A stretch of 33,395 nucleotides of DNA from Bacteroidales bacterium. GTDB taxonomy: Bacteria; Bacteroidota; Bacteroidia; Bacteroidales; JAADJA01. A program made the position numbers and the translations under genes. How positions within the stretch are numbered: position 1 is the stretch's first letter; every line of letters starts with the position of its first letter. Below the pieces are notes generated by a model, which made no database searches, was not told the origin of the DNA, and saw only the letters and a program-made list of their open reading frames with translations. The stretch is taken from the NCBI GenBank assembly GCA_016783885.1, contig JADHVR010000041.1, forward strand, positions 1-33,395. The letters are read 5' to 3'. This document shows positions 7,187 to 15,142 of the stretch, one piece after another.

Positions 7187-7636
7187 ATGGCAACAATAAG
7201 AGTAACAAAAGAATTCACTTTCGAAATGGCTCACGCCTTACTGGGATACGACGGATTGTGCAAATATATTCATGGACATTCATACAGGTTGTCTGTTACT
7301 GTAATTGGTGAGCCGATCGAAAATAATAACGATCCAAAAAGCGGAATGGTTATCGACTTCAGGATTCTGAAAAAAATCGTGAAAACAACCGTTGTGGATG
7401 TGTTTGATCATGCTCTGGTCTTGAATAAAAAGACTCCGCATAAAAAATTCAAAGGTTCAGGTGAGATATTCGATAAACTGATGTTAGTAGATTACCAGCC
7501 GACAAGTGAAAATTTAGTAGTGGATTTTGTAAACCGTATCAATGAAAAATTACCACGAAATATTAAGCTACATAGCCTGAAATTAAGGGAAACAGCATCA
7601 TCCTATGCAGAATGGTTTGCCGATGATAATGATTAG
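7187..7636 (+). CDS. queD: 6-carboxytetrahydropterin synthase / 6-pyruvoyl-tetrahydropterin synthase family (QueD)
   Basis: 149 residues. The T-fold enzyme signature is complete: the zinc-binding histidines His16 (EMAHAL), His29 and His31 (CKYIHGH), the catalytic Cys25 in the same motif, Asp74-His75 (VFDHALVLN), PTSEN (105-109) and Glu135 (KLRETASSYAEW). QueD turns dihydroneopterin triphosphate into 6-carboxytetrahydropterin, an early step to queuosine in tRNA. The C-x3-H-G-H spacing fits QueD, although eukaryote-like PTPS activity cannot be fully excluded from sequence alone. No other queuosine gene is in the window, so it stands alone. The start is the ATG before ATIRVTKEF; an overlapping upstream frame at 7099 is not credible. 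Confidence 0.88.
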   Translation: MATIRVTKEFTFEMAHALLGYDGLCKYIHGHSYRLSVTVIGEPIENNNDPKSGMVIDFRILKKIVKTTVVDVFDHALVLNKKTPHKKFKGSGEIFDKLMLVDYQPTSENLVVDFVNRINEKLPRNIKLHSLKLRETASSYAEWFADDND

Positions 7637-7641
7637 CAATA

Positions 7642-7821
7642 TTAACTGAAAACATCATGTATTACATCACTGTAAACACTTCCGAAATGGAGGACACACC
7701 ATGATTTAAGTATAATAGCTTCATCCTTTTTCAACCATTTCAGGGATTTTCTCAACTCCCTCGTAAATAAATCTTTGTTAAAACTTACTTTCTGCAGAAC
7801 CATTTCAGTGTATTTCAGCAT
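7642..7821 (-). CDS. Small conserved-looking protein, 59 residues
   Basis: The minus strand from 7821 to 7642 encodes a 59-residue protein starting MLKYTEMVLQKVSF and continuing FTRELRKSLKWLKKDEAIIL. Its pattern (Y-T-E-x-V-L-x-K-V-S-F, then L-F-x-x-E-L-x-K-S-x-K-W-L, then a Trp-Cys pair) resembles a short unnamed protein family I have seen in Bacteroidota genomes; that is memory, not a search result. It is mostly helical, highly basic in the middle and has no signal peptide. It lies tail to tail with queD, five bases from its stop. Function unknown. It is too short to be caught by many gene callers. Confidence 0.6.
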   Translation of the reverse strand: MLKYTEMVLQKVSFNKDLFTRELRKSLKWLKKDEAIILKSWCVLHFGSVYSDVIHDVFS

Positions 7822-8199
7822 AACTAATAATTTTATTCACATTGAAAACGTTAAAATTTTAAAAATCTTATTTAGTCTGAATAATTTAATTATTCACACT
7901 TGTTTCAAATAACGACACAAAATTATGCAGATAAAATAGAATAAAAAATAGGGAAAATACCCAATTTTATATGAGGGAAAATACGTAAAGTTACTGCGTA
8001 ATATTACGCATTAATTTAGATAAGTCCCTTGAACAGAACAAGATACAATTATGATAAAAAAATTTTAAGGCTAATACACAATCGTCAAAAATTACCATTA
8101 AAAAATCAACAATTTCATCTGACTTTTAAACTTAAATTTTATTAAATTTTTATGTTAAAAAATTGTTATAAATCTATGATTTTAACAAAATAAAACATT
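7822..8199. promoter_or_regulatory. Very AT-rich intergenic region with operator-like repeats upstream of korAB
   Basis: No gene is visible here. Two perfect 11-base direct repeats, AGGGAAAATAC, lie at 7950-7960 and 7974-7984, 24 bases apart. They are followed by a perfect 16-base palindrome, TGCGTAATATTACGCA (7995-8010). Both are over 190 bases upstream of the korA promoter, so they could be activator sites for korA or sites serving the small minus-strand gene. No known regulator motif is recognised. Confidence 0.35.
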
Positions 8200-8207
8200 T
8201 AACTTTG
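8200..8207 (+). promoter_or_regulatory. -7 promoter box of korAB
   Basis: TAACTTTG matches TAnnTTTG. It overlaps the possible TTG codon at 8205 and so argues that translation starts at the ATG at 8235, about 27 bases downstream. No clear TTTG lies at the -33 distance. Confidence 0.55.
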
Positions 8208-8234
8208 CCCTGTTTTTTTAAAAATCATAGAAGA

Positions 8235-10088
8235 ATGACTACCAAAACGCAAAAGGTGGTAGAGTTAGAAGATGTAGTGGTAAGGTTTGCAGGAGATTCT
8301 GGAGACGGAATGCAACTTACCGGATCGCTATTTTCTGATGCTGCCGCTATCGCAGGAAATGATTTTGCCACATTTCCCGATTATCCCTCTGAAATAAGAG
8401 CACCACAAGGAACTATTGCAGGGGTTTCAGGTTTTCAGATACATTTTGGTCACAAAGAAATTTATACACCGGGAGATACTGCAGATGTATTATTTGCCAT
8501 GAACCCGGCACCCCTGAAAAAAAACCTGATGTGGGTAAAACCCGGAGGAACAATCATTGTGGATACCGATACCTTTACGGATAAATCGTTGACAAAAGCT
8601 GAATACACAAGCAATCCGCTTGAAGATGGGTCTCTGAAAGAATACAATGTTATTAAAGCTCCCATAAGTACACTTACGAAAAAAAGTGTTGAAGACCTCG
8701 GACTTGATAACAAAATGATCTTGAAAAGCAGGAACATGTTTGCTCTTGGTATTATGTTCTTTCTTTTCAATCGGAAATTCAAAACGGCTGATGAATTTTT
8801 CGAACAAAAATTCAAATCCGATCCACTGCTTATCGAATCTAATAAAAAAATATTACGGGCAGGATATAACTTTGCAGAAACGATTGAAGCACTAAATTCA
8901 ATAACATATATTGTTGAACCCGCCGAATTAAAAAAAGGGAAATACAGAAATATCACAGGTAATGTTGCCACAGCCTGGGGATTACTAGCAGCAGCCGAGA
9001 GATCAGGGAGACAACTTTTCCTTGGCTCCTATCCCATCACTCCCGCATCAGAAATATTACAGGAACTTTCGAAACATAAATCTCTTGGCGCAAAAGTGTT
9101 ACAAGCTGAAGATGAAATTGCAGGTATCGTTTCAGCCATCGGTGCAAGTTTTGCAGGCTCTTTTGCAGTAACTTCAACATCCGGACCGGGACTTTCGCTT
9201 AAGTGTGAAGCCATTGGCTTAGCAGTTATGACTGAACTACCCATTGTTATTGTTGATGTTCAACGCGCTGGTCCCTCAACCGGAATGCCCACTAAATCGG
9301 AACAATCTGATTTATTGCAGGCTTTATTCGGAAGGAATGGCGAAGCACAGGTAATTGTTATTGCAGCTTCTTCCTCATCAAACTGCTTTTATTATGCTTA
9401 TGAAGCTGCCAAACTTGCAATGGAACACATGACACCGGTAATACTTCTAACGGATGGTTGTCTGGCAAACGGCTCGGAAGTGTTCAGAATACCGAAAGTA
9501 TCGGAATTACCATCAATTAAACCCCCGATAGTAAAAGCAAATGATACTGATTATAGACCGTACAAAAGAGATCCTGAGAAATTGAGCAGGTCATGGGCTA
9601 TACCGGGAACACTTGGTTTGCGCCACAGAATCGGTGGCCTGGAAAAAGAGAATATATTCGGCAATGTATCTCACGACCCGGAGAATCACCAGCTCATGTG
9701 TGAATACAGGGCTGAAAAAGTAAGAAGAGTTGCTAATTATATTAAACCACAGGACGTGATAGGTCCTGAAAGCGGAGACCTTTTGGTTGTTAGCTGGGGC
9801 AGTACTTATGGCGTTATGATTGAGGCTGTTAAGGAAATGCAAGAACAAGGTAAAAAAGTCAGCCTGGCTCATTTTCATAATATAAATCCATTGCCGAAAA
9901 ATACTGCTGAAATCTTTAGTAAATATAAAAAGATAATTGTACCCGAACTGAATTTAGGGCAGTTTGTATTATATCTGAGAATGTATTTTCAGCAGTTCAA
10001 ATTTGAACAGTATAATAAAATTCAGGGGTTGCCTTTTATGGTAAAAGAATTAGTTGATAAATTTAACCATTTATTAGATGAGAAATAG
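8235..10088 (+). CDS. korA: 2-oxoglutarate (2-oxoacid):ferredoxin oxidoreductase, fused gamma-alpha subunit
   Basis: 617 residues from the ATG at 8235; a TTG at 8205 keeps the frame open but overlaps the promoter box. The N-terminal ~200 residues are the gamma domain (VVRFAGDSGDGMQLTG at about 15-30). The alpha/pyrimidine-binding domain follows: GSYPITPASEILQEL near residue 263, then AEDEIAGIVSAIGASFAG, TSTSGPGLSLK and QRAGPSTGMPTKSEQSDL. This is the two-subunit KorAB layout seen in Bacteroidota. The complex interconverts 2-oxoglutarate and succinyl-CoA with ferredoxin and CoA, serving an incomplete or reductive TCA branch. The substrate is inferred from similarity; a broader 2-oxoacid range is possible. 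korB starts two bases after the stop. No separate ferredoxin-like (korD) subunit gene is adjacent. Confidence 0.93.
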   Translation: MTTKTQKVVELEDVVVRFAGDSGDGMQLTGSLFSDAAAIAGNDFATFPDYPSEIRAPQGTIAGVSGFQIHFGHKEIYTPGDTADVLFAMNPAPLKKNLMWVKPGGTIIVDTDTFTDKSLTKAEYTSNPLEDGSLKEYNVIKAPISTLTKKSVEDLGLDNKMILKSRNMFALGIMFFLFNRKFKTADEFFEQKFKSDPLLIESNKKILRAGYNFAETIEALNSITYIVEPAELKKGKYRNITGNVATAWGLLAAAERSGRQLFLGSYPITPASEILQELSKHKSLGAKVLQAEDEIAGIVSAIGASFAGSFAVTSTSGPGLSLKCEAIGLAVMTELPIVIVDVQRAGPSTGMPTKSEQSDLLQALFGRNGEAQVIVIAASSSSNCFYYAYEAAKLAMEHMTPVILLTDGCLANGSEVFRIPKVSELPSIKPPIVKANDTDYRPYKRDPEKLSRSWAIPGTLGLRHRIGGLEKENIFGNVSHDPENHQLMCEYRAEKVRRVANYIKPQDVIGPESGDLLVVSWGSTYGVMIEAVKEMQEQGKKVSLAHFHNINPLPKNTAEIFSKYKKIIVPELNLGQFVLYLRMYFQQFKFEQYNKIQGLPFMVKELVDKFNHLLDEK

Positions 10089-10090
10089 CC

Positions 10091-11128
10091 ATGGGAAATG
10101 AAGTAACTGATGTAAAAAAAGAACTACCTGCACTTACAAAAGAAGATTTTAAAAGCGACCAGATGGTAAAATGGTGCCCTGGCTGTGGCGATCATGCAAT
10201 TCTTTCTTCGTTTCAGAAAGTTTTGCCCGAACTGGGAGTGAGAAAAGAAAATGTAGTTGTAGTATCCGGGATTGGTTGTTCATCGAGATTTCCTTATTAT
10301 GTAAAAACTTATGGTTTTCATGGAATTCACGGAAGAGCTGCAGCCCTGTCCTCAGGAGTAAAAATTTCTAATCCTAATCTTCATGTATGGATGGTTACGG
10401 GAGATGGTGATTCACTTGCCATTGGCGGTAATCATTTTATTCATGTTTTGAGGAGAAATATCGATATCAATATCCTATTATTTAACAATAGAATATATGG
10501 ATTAACCAAAGGACAATACTCTCCTACTACTCCAACCGGCAGAAAGACTAAATCATCGCCACATGGAACCATTGAGCATCCTTTTAATGTCGGTGAACTT
10601 GCAATCGGTGCCCAGGGTACTTTTTTTGCCAGGGCTGTTGACACTAATCCGAAAATGATAATAAAAGTGATGCACGAGGCAGCCAAACACAAGGGGACTT
10701 CATTAATCGAAATTTTACAGAATTGTGTGATTTTCTATAACAATGTGCATAGCGCTATTACTTCTAAAGAAACAAAAGGCGAAAACCAGCTTCATCTTAT
10801 ACATGGGGAACCGATGATCTTTGGAAAAAATAAGGATAAAGGAATCATGTTAAAGGGTACCCAATTACAAGCTGTACATATAGGTAAATATGGAGTCACT
10901 GAAAAGGACATATTGGTTCATGATGAAACTACTTATGATTCCGGAATACATTTGATGCTGGCAAAAATGGCTCCCCCCACATTTCCTGTTGCCCTTGGAG
11001 TCATCAGGTCTGTTAAGAATTATACTTACGAGGATAAACTTGAAAGTATTATCGAAACAGAAAAAGAGATAAGTTCAATAAAATGTGTAGATGATCTTCT
11101 GAATAGCGGAAAGACCTGGGAAATATAA
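10091..11128 (+). CDS. korB: 2-oxoglutarate (2-oxoacid):ferredoxin oxidoreductase, beta (TPP) subunit
   Basis: 345 residues. WCPGCGDHAIL (Cys29 and Cys32), SGIGCSSRFPYY (Cys63) and a later Cys in EILQNCVIFYNN are the four cysteines expected for the proximal 4Fe-4S cluster. The thiamine-diphosphate/Mg motif is GDGDS (104-108) followed by NN in LLFNNRIYGLTKGQYSPTT. It forms the catalytic unit with KorA, two bases upstream, in a clear operon. Physiologically it links 2-oxoacid metabolism to ferredoxin, which fits an anaerobe. A weak hairpin, ATAAAG/CTTTAT at 11156-11175, follows the gene, but no convincing terminator is seen before the convergent small gene. Confidence 0.95.
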   Translation: MGNEVTDVKKELPALTKEDFKSDQMVKWCPGCGDHAILSSFQKVLPELGVRKENVVVVSGIGCSSRFPYYVKTYGFHGIHGRAAALSSGVKISNPNLHVWMVTGDGDSLAIGGNHFIHVLRRNIDINILLFNNRIYGLTKGQYSPTTPTGRKTKSSPHGTIEHPFNVGELAIGAQGTFFARAVDTNPKMIIKVMHEAAKHKGTSLIEILQNCVIFYNNVHSAITSKETKGENQLHLIHGEPMIFGKNKDKGIMLKGTQLQAVHIGKYGVTEKDILVHDETTYDSGIHLMLAKMAPPTFPVALGVIRSVKNYTYEDKLESIIETEKEISSIKCVDDLLNSGKTWEI

Positions 11129-11192
11129 CCAACTGTTTATAATTTCTTAAATATTATAAAGTAATGATGCTTTATCATTTATTTTCGGGAAT

Positions 11193-11426
11193 TTATTCTA
11201 AAATCTTTTTTCTTGCATCATAAACTTTTTTGCTTCCATAAATTGCACCCAAAGAAAGCATAATTAGCAAACCTCCGCCAACAGGTGAACCTCCGCCAAC
11301 AGGAGTAACACCGGTTCCCGGTCCTCCACCCGGATCAGGGGGTGCATCAGCAAAAATATTATTTATAAAAACAGGAGAGAAAAATAAAAACGCTAATAAA
11401 ATAACACTTCTGATAATTTTTTTCAT
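11193..11426 (-). CDS. Small exported protein with C-terminal sorting-like signal (PID-CTERM-like), paralogue of 1765-1983
   Basis: 77 residues with the same plan as the protein at 1765-1983: signal peptide to about residue 26 (ending IFADA), Pro/Gly linker with TPVGGGSPVGGG, hydrophobic LLIMLSLGAIYG, basic tail SKKVYDARKKILE. The linker again holds the P-V-G-G-G unit twice, the second in the position of PIDGG. The two proteins are similar along their whole length but are clearly diverged. No T9SS cargo gene is next to this copy; the neighbours are korB (convergent) and a DUF3078 outer-membrane-type protein on the same strand upstream. A -7-like box (TACTTTTG on the minus strand) lies at 11524-11531. 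Function unknown. Confidence 0.75.
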   Translation of the reverse strand: MKKIIRSVILLAFLFFSPVFINNIFADAPPDPGGGPGTGVTPVGGGSPVGGGLLIMLSLGAIYGSKKVYDARKKILE

Positions 11427-11592
11427 TATTGCTGGTTTTGTTATGTTACCAATATTTAATCTAACTTAAAGAAAATCAAACACTCAATAAGATTTTTACC
11501 TCATTATTAAACCTGAATCAATGCAAAAGTAAATATTATTTATAACTTTTACAAAAAAAATACAATTTTTTTTTAAAAAATAAATTAAATTC

Positions 11593-12519
11593 TTAATTTG
11601 AGATTTTATAAGTTAAACCGACACCAAGTAATTGCTTAATCTGGGTTCTTGGTCCAACATTACCATCTTTATCAACAATCGGAGTATCATGGTCATATAC
11701 CATCTGCAAACCAAAATTTGCAGAAAGTAATTTATTAATGGTCATATAAATCATAGTATCCCAGTTAACGTCTATATTCTGCGGGTTGCTGAGATAATCG
11801 GAGAATAATTCTAATTTAGTTTGAAAATTAACATTTTTAAAAATGTCTTTTGCAAATAAAAACCTGAAATATGCACCGAATTCCTGTTTTACCGTCTTTC
11901 CTTTTTTGATCATGTTTCCCTGGTCGTCATATTCTGCCGGATCAACACCAAAAGCTCCTGCATTTGCCAAATCCTGATCGTTTACAATGACCCATCTTGC
12001 TGTAGCGGGCGATAAATATAATGATATATAATCAACCGGATTATATTCCATTCCTAAACCTATTGATGTATAAGCCGGCGCCAGGAAATCTGAAATTTTT
12101 TCTTTATCCAATGTATCCACATCATCGTGATATTTATAACCCGGGGCAAACTGTGATTTAAAATTGAATAAAGCGGTGTAATACCATTTATTAGCCGCTT
12201 TTAAACCATAACTTGATGAAAAATCGATTTTATCTTCATTTTTACGAAATTCTTTTTCACCGGTTTTCGTCTGACCAAAAGCCAATACCAGTAAGTTGTC
12301 CCATTTCGACTTACGTTTTTCATATTTGGCATAAAAATTTATAAACCCGTTTAAGGTAACATTGTTTTCACCACCGGCAGCCCAGTTGGTAAAAGAAGAT
12401 TGAGAAAACATCAGTGAGGCATCTCCGCCTACTTTCCAGGCTGTATCAGCATCACTTTGGGCTTTGGAACCCCATCCGAATAAAAGTAATCCTGCTAATA
12501 ATAATGTGATTTTCTTCAT
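11593..12519 (-). CDS. DUF3078 domain protein, probable outer-membrane beta-barrel
   Basis: 308 residues from the ATG at 12519, which begins a clear signal peptide (MKKITLLLAGLLLFGWGSKAQ). An in-frame extension to 12615 would add 32 non-signal residues and overlap mscS, so it is rejected. The mature protein begins with the DUF3078 signature (WKVGGDASLMFSQSSFTNWA, then GGENNVTLNGFINFYAKY). It continues as alternating aromatic/polar strands and ends with an aromatic-containing strand (LLGVGLTYKISN), as expected for an outer-membrane barrel. Family function is not known. It starts 34 bases after mscS on the same strand, so co-transcription is likely. Confidence 0.85.
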   Translation of the reverse strand: MKKITLLLAGLLLFGWGSKAQSDADTAWKVGGDASLMFSQSSFTNWAAGGENNVTLNGFINFYAKYEKRKSKWDNLLVLAFGQTKTGEKEFRKNEDKIDFSSSYGLKAANKWYYTALFNFKSQFAPGYKYHDDVDTLDKEKISDFLAPAYTSIGLGMEYNPVDYISLYLSPATARWVIVNDQDLANAGAFGVDPAEYDDQGNMIKKGKTVKQEFGAYFRFLFAKDIFKNVNFQTKLELFSDYLSNPQNIDVNWDTMIYMTINKLLSANFGLQMVYDHDTPIVDKDGNVGPRTQIKQLLGVGLTYKISN

Positions 12520-12553
12520 ATCTTGAAATTTTAAGCCCGCAGTTTCGGAACTA

Positions 12554-13369
12554 TTATTCATTATATACATGAACATCAGTTTGTGGGAACGGAATTGAAA
12601 TACCATCCTCATCAAAGGCTTTCTTTACATTTTCAATTAAATCAAAATGAATTCCCCAGTAATCACCCGCATCTGCCCAAACTCTAACAACAAAATTAAC
12701 TGAACTGTCTGCCAGTTCTGAAACAGCAATAAACGGAGCAGGGTCTTTGTGAATTCTGCTGTCTGCAATAATTAATCCTTCGAGCACCGATTTTGCTTTA
12801 TCAATATCATCGTTGTAACCAATACCAAATGAAAAATCAACACGGCGTGTGGGTTCTGTAGAAAAGTTTGTCATTACACCGGTTGATAAGCCCCCGTTCG
12901 GAATAATAATAGTTTTATTATCAGGTGTTTTTAATATGGTATTAAAAATATGAATTTCGCTAACCGTACCCATAAATCCCTGGGCTTCGATAAAATCACC
13001 TGCTTTAAAAGGCTTGAAAATGAGTAGTATTACACCTCCGGCAAAATTTTGCAATGTGCCCGAAAGAGCTAAACCAACAGCCAAGGCTGCTGCACCAAGT
13101 ATGGCAATAAATGAGGTCATTGGTATTCCTACCAGGCTCATTACACTAATAATTACCATAACCTTTAATAAAGCAGAAATTAATGATTTAAAAAAAGGCC
13201 TTAATGAAGCATCTGTGTTTTTCTTCTCCATGAACCTGTCAATGGCATTAACAATGATCTTTACTATCCAAAGGCCAATTATAAGAACTATAATGGCAAG
13301 AACAAGCTTGCCTCCATAAATTAAAGCTAAATCATAAACTTTAGCTAAAATGCTGTCAAGATTTTCCAT
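12554..13369 (-). CDS. mscS: MscS-family small-conductance mechanosensitive channel
   Basis: 271 residues, close to E. coli MscS (286). Transmembrane segments lie near residues 20-42 and 62-82. The pore-lining TM3, rich in Gly and Ala (ILGAAALAVGLALSGTLQNFAGGV), spans about 90-113. The beta domain (KPFKAGDFIEAQGFMGTVSEI) and the cytoplasmic vestibule region (IIIPNGGLSTGVMTNFS) follow. It opens on membrane tension to release solutes during osmotic downshock. It is the first gene of a minus-strand pair with the DUF3078 protein. A possible -7 box (TATTTTTG on the minus strand at 13457-13464) lies 88 bases upstream of the start. Confidence 0.93.
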   Translation of the reverse strand: MENLDSILAKVYDLALIYGGKLVLAIIVLIIGLWIVKIIVNAIDRFMEKKNTDASLRPFFKSLISALLKVMVIISVMSLVGIPMTSFIAILGAAALAVGLALSGTLQNFAGGVILLIFKPFKAGDFIEAQGFMGTVSEIHIFNTILKTPDNKTIIIPNGGLSTGVMTNFSTEPTRRVDFSFGIGYNDDIDKAKSVLEGLIIADSRIHKDPAPFIAVSELADSSVNFVVRVWADAGDYWGIHFDLIENVKKAFDEDGISIPFPQTDVHVYNE

Positions 13370-13551
13370 AAGAATTTGTTTTTTATTGGTTGTTAGTTTG
13401 TTTAATTAAAGTTAATTAGTATTAAAATTCTGGTAGTCTTCGAAAAAAGACGACTTCAAAAATAATATTTTTATTATTAAGTTAACCTATTAAGTTTAAA
13501 AAAAGCCGTGTGGGTAAAAAATGGACAAACCAGGAATTTCTGTTTATTTAT

Positions 13552-13559
13552 TAACTTTG
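13552..13559 (+). promoter_or_regulatory. -7 promoter box directly abutting tilS
   Basis: TAACTTTG ends four bases before the tilS ATG (13564). With the usual -7 to start-site distance, transcription would begin at or next to the start codon, implying a leaderless or near-leaderless mRNA. No good TTTG is seen at the -33 distance, so this is tentative. Confidence 0.4.
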
Positions 13560-13563
13560 CTAA

Positions 13564-14898
13564 ATGCTTGACAGGTTTAAGGCTTATATAATAAATGAAA
13601 GGCTTTTTAAAAAGGATGACCAAATTCTGCTTGCAGTAAGCGGAGGAATTGATTCTGTGGTAATGACAGAACTTTTTGATTTAGCGGGTCTTAAATTCGT
13701 AATAGCTCATTGTAATTTTGGATTGAGAGGAAAAGAATCTGATGAAGATGAATTATTCGTGAAAGAATTAGCGCAAAAGAAAAAGGTCGGTATCTTTATA
13801 AAAAGATTTGAACCTGAAAAGTATTCTGCTGATCAAAAAATCTCAATTCAAATGGCAGCCCGTAAACTTCGGATTGACTGGTTTGAAGATTTGATTAATG
13901 AATCCGGATTTTCTTATTATGCAACTGCCCACCAACTTGATGACCAAATTGAAACATTTTTTATAAATTTTTTTCGCGGTACGGGGATATCGGGATTGCA
14001 CGGGATTTTATCTAAGCAGGGAAATTTAATCCACCCTTTACTCTTTGCTTACAGAAAGGAGATAGAAGGATTTGCAAAATCAAATAATCTGAATTACAGG
14101 GAGGATAGCTCAAATTTAAAAACAGATTATACCCGGAATAAAATCAGGCATAAACTAATTCCCGTAATTAAAGAAATCAATCCCGGTTATGCTGAAATTA
14201 TAAGCAAAAACATTTCATGGCTCCGGCAGGCTGAAAAAATTTACAGGCAGCAGGTTCAGAATATTTCGGATAAAGTATTAATAAAAGATAAGGAAGCAAT
14301 AAAAATATCAATATCAAAGCTGTTTGAATTGCAGCCGGTTGAAACTTATTTATTTGAATTGATCTCGCCTTTTTATTTCAATTATTCTGATGTACAGGAT
14401 ATAATAAATTCATTGGATTCAACATCAGGAAAGCAATTCTTTTCTTCGACTCACCGGATTATCAAGGATCGTGAATATCTATTAATTGAAGAAACCGGTA
14501 AAAAAGATAATACGATAAAACCTGAATATTATATTTCAACGAATGATTCATTTATTAATCATCCGGCAAAACTCAGGATCAGCCGTTTTATTAAACCGGT
14601 AAATTTTGTCCCTTTAAAGGAAACAAGTATCGCTTTTTTGGATGAGGATAAATTGAAGTTTCCATTAAAAATAAGGAAGTGGAAAACGGGCGATTACTTT
14701 TATCCGTTTGGTATGAATAAAAAGAAACTTCTAAGTGATTTTTTTATTGATAATAAATTCACTATCCCGGAAAAAGAGAAAACATGGATCATTACTTCGG
14801 GTAATCAAATTGTTTGGATTGTTGGTTATAGAATTGATAATCGGTACAGGATTACCCAACGCACGCAACGTGTTTTCAGGATTGAACTTGTTGATTGA
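13564..14898 (+). CDS. tilS: tRNA(Ile)-lysidine synthetase
   Basis: 444 residues. The PP-loop SGGIDS is at 26-31 (ILLAVSGGIDSVVM). It is followed by the family motifs CNFGLRGKESDED, YATAHQLDDQIETFF and FRGTGISGLHG, then DYTRNKIRH and LIP. The C-terminal third contains the TilS C-terminal domain (FPLKIRKWKTGDYFYPFGM, then KKLLSDFFI). The enzyme adds lysine to C34 of the tRNA(Ile) CAU anticodon so that it reads AUA; it is essential in nearly all bacteria. One small variation is AHQLDD where AHHLDD is common. It is divergent from mscS and sits right behind a -7 box. Confidence 0.96.
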   Translation: MLDRFKAYIINERLFKKDDQILLAVSGGIDSVVMTELFDLAGLKFVIAHCNFGLRGKESDEDELFVKELAQKKKVGIFIKRFEPEKYSADQKISIQMAARKLRIDWFEDLINESGFSYYATAHQLDDQIETFFINFFRGTGISGLHGILSKQGNLIHPLLFAYRKEIEGFAKSNNLNYREDSSNLKTDYTRNKIRHKLIPVIKEINPGYAEIISKNISWLRQAEKIYRQQVQNISDKVLIKDKEAIKISISKLFELQPVETYLFELISPFYFNYSDVQDIINSLDSTSGKQFFSSTHRIIKDREYLLIEETGKKDNTIKPEYYISTNDSFINHPAKLRISRFIKPVNFVPLKETSIAFLDEDKLKFPLKIRKWKTGDYFYPFGMNKKKLLSDFFIDNKFTIPEKEKTWIITSGNQIVWIVGYRIDNRYRITQRTQRVFRIELVD

Positions 14899-14978
14899 TA
14901 CAGAACTGATTTTAAGCGCAGGGGCTTGAAACTGGAAAAGGCATGTTAAAAGTTAAAAACTTTAGTGCGTGATTTACC

Positions 14979-14997
14979 TCACAGTTACAAACTGTGA
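14979..14997. repeat. Short hairpin TCACAGTT-ACA-AACTGTGA
   Basis: A perfect 8-bp stem with an ACA loop, 19 bases in all, 80 bases after tilS. There is no T-tract. A hairpin of the same size and central TTACAAA sequence occurs at 19342-19360. It could be a dispersed small palindromic repeat or a transcript-end hairpin. Confidence 0.5.
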
Positions 14998-15055
14998 TGG
15001 GCAGGAAAGACAATATTATTATATTAATGAATTTAAACAGTCTCTTAGAATTAAT

Positions 15056-15063
15056 TACATTTG
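15056..15063 (+). promoter_or_regulatory. -7 promoter box of dsbD
   Basis: TACATTTG fits TAnnTTTG and is 79 bases before the dsbD ATG. No clear -33 element is present. Confidence 0.35.
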
Positions 15064-15142
15064 CCGCTTAATACAACTTTAAAAAAAGTTTAATTGTCTA
15101 TCGAGTTCAAGTAATTTAAATTATTATTATTTGAAGATAATT

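Noticed and set aside
8205..8234. TTG start for korA
   Set aside because: The codon lies inside the -7 box TAACTTTG (8200-8207); the ATG at 8235 gives the usual KorA N-terminus.
8462..8971. 169-codon minus-strand frame inside korA
   Set aside because: It overlaps the well-conserved gamma domain of KorA and has no recognisable protein features.
12520..12615. Upstream start for the DUF3078 protein
   Set aside because: It would place 32 polar residues before an evident signal peptide and overlap the end of mscS.
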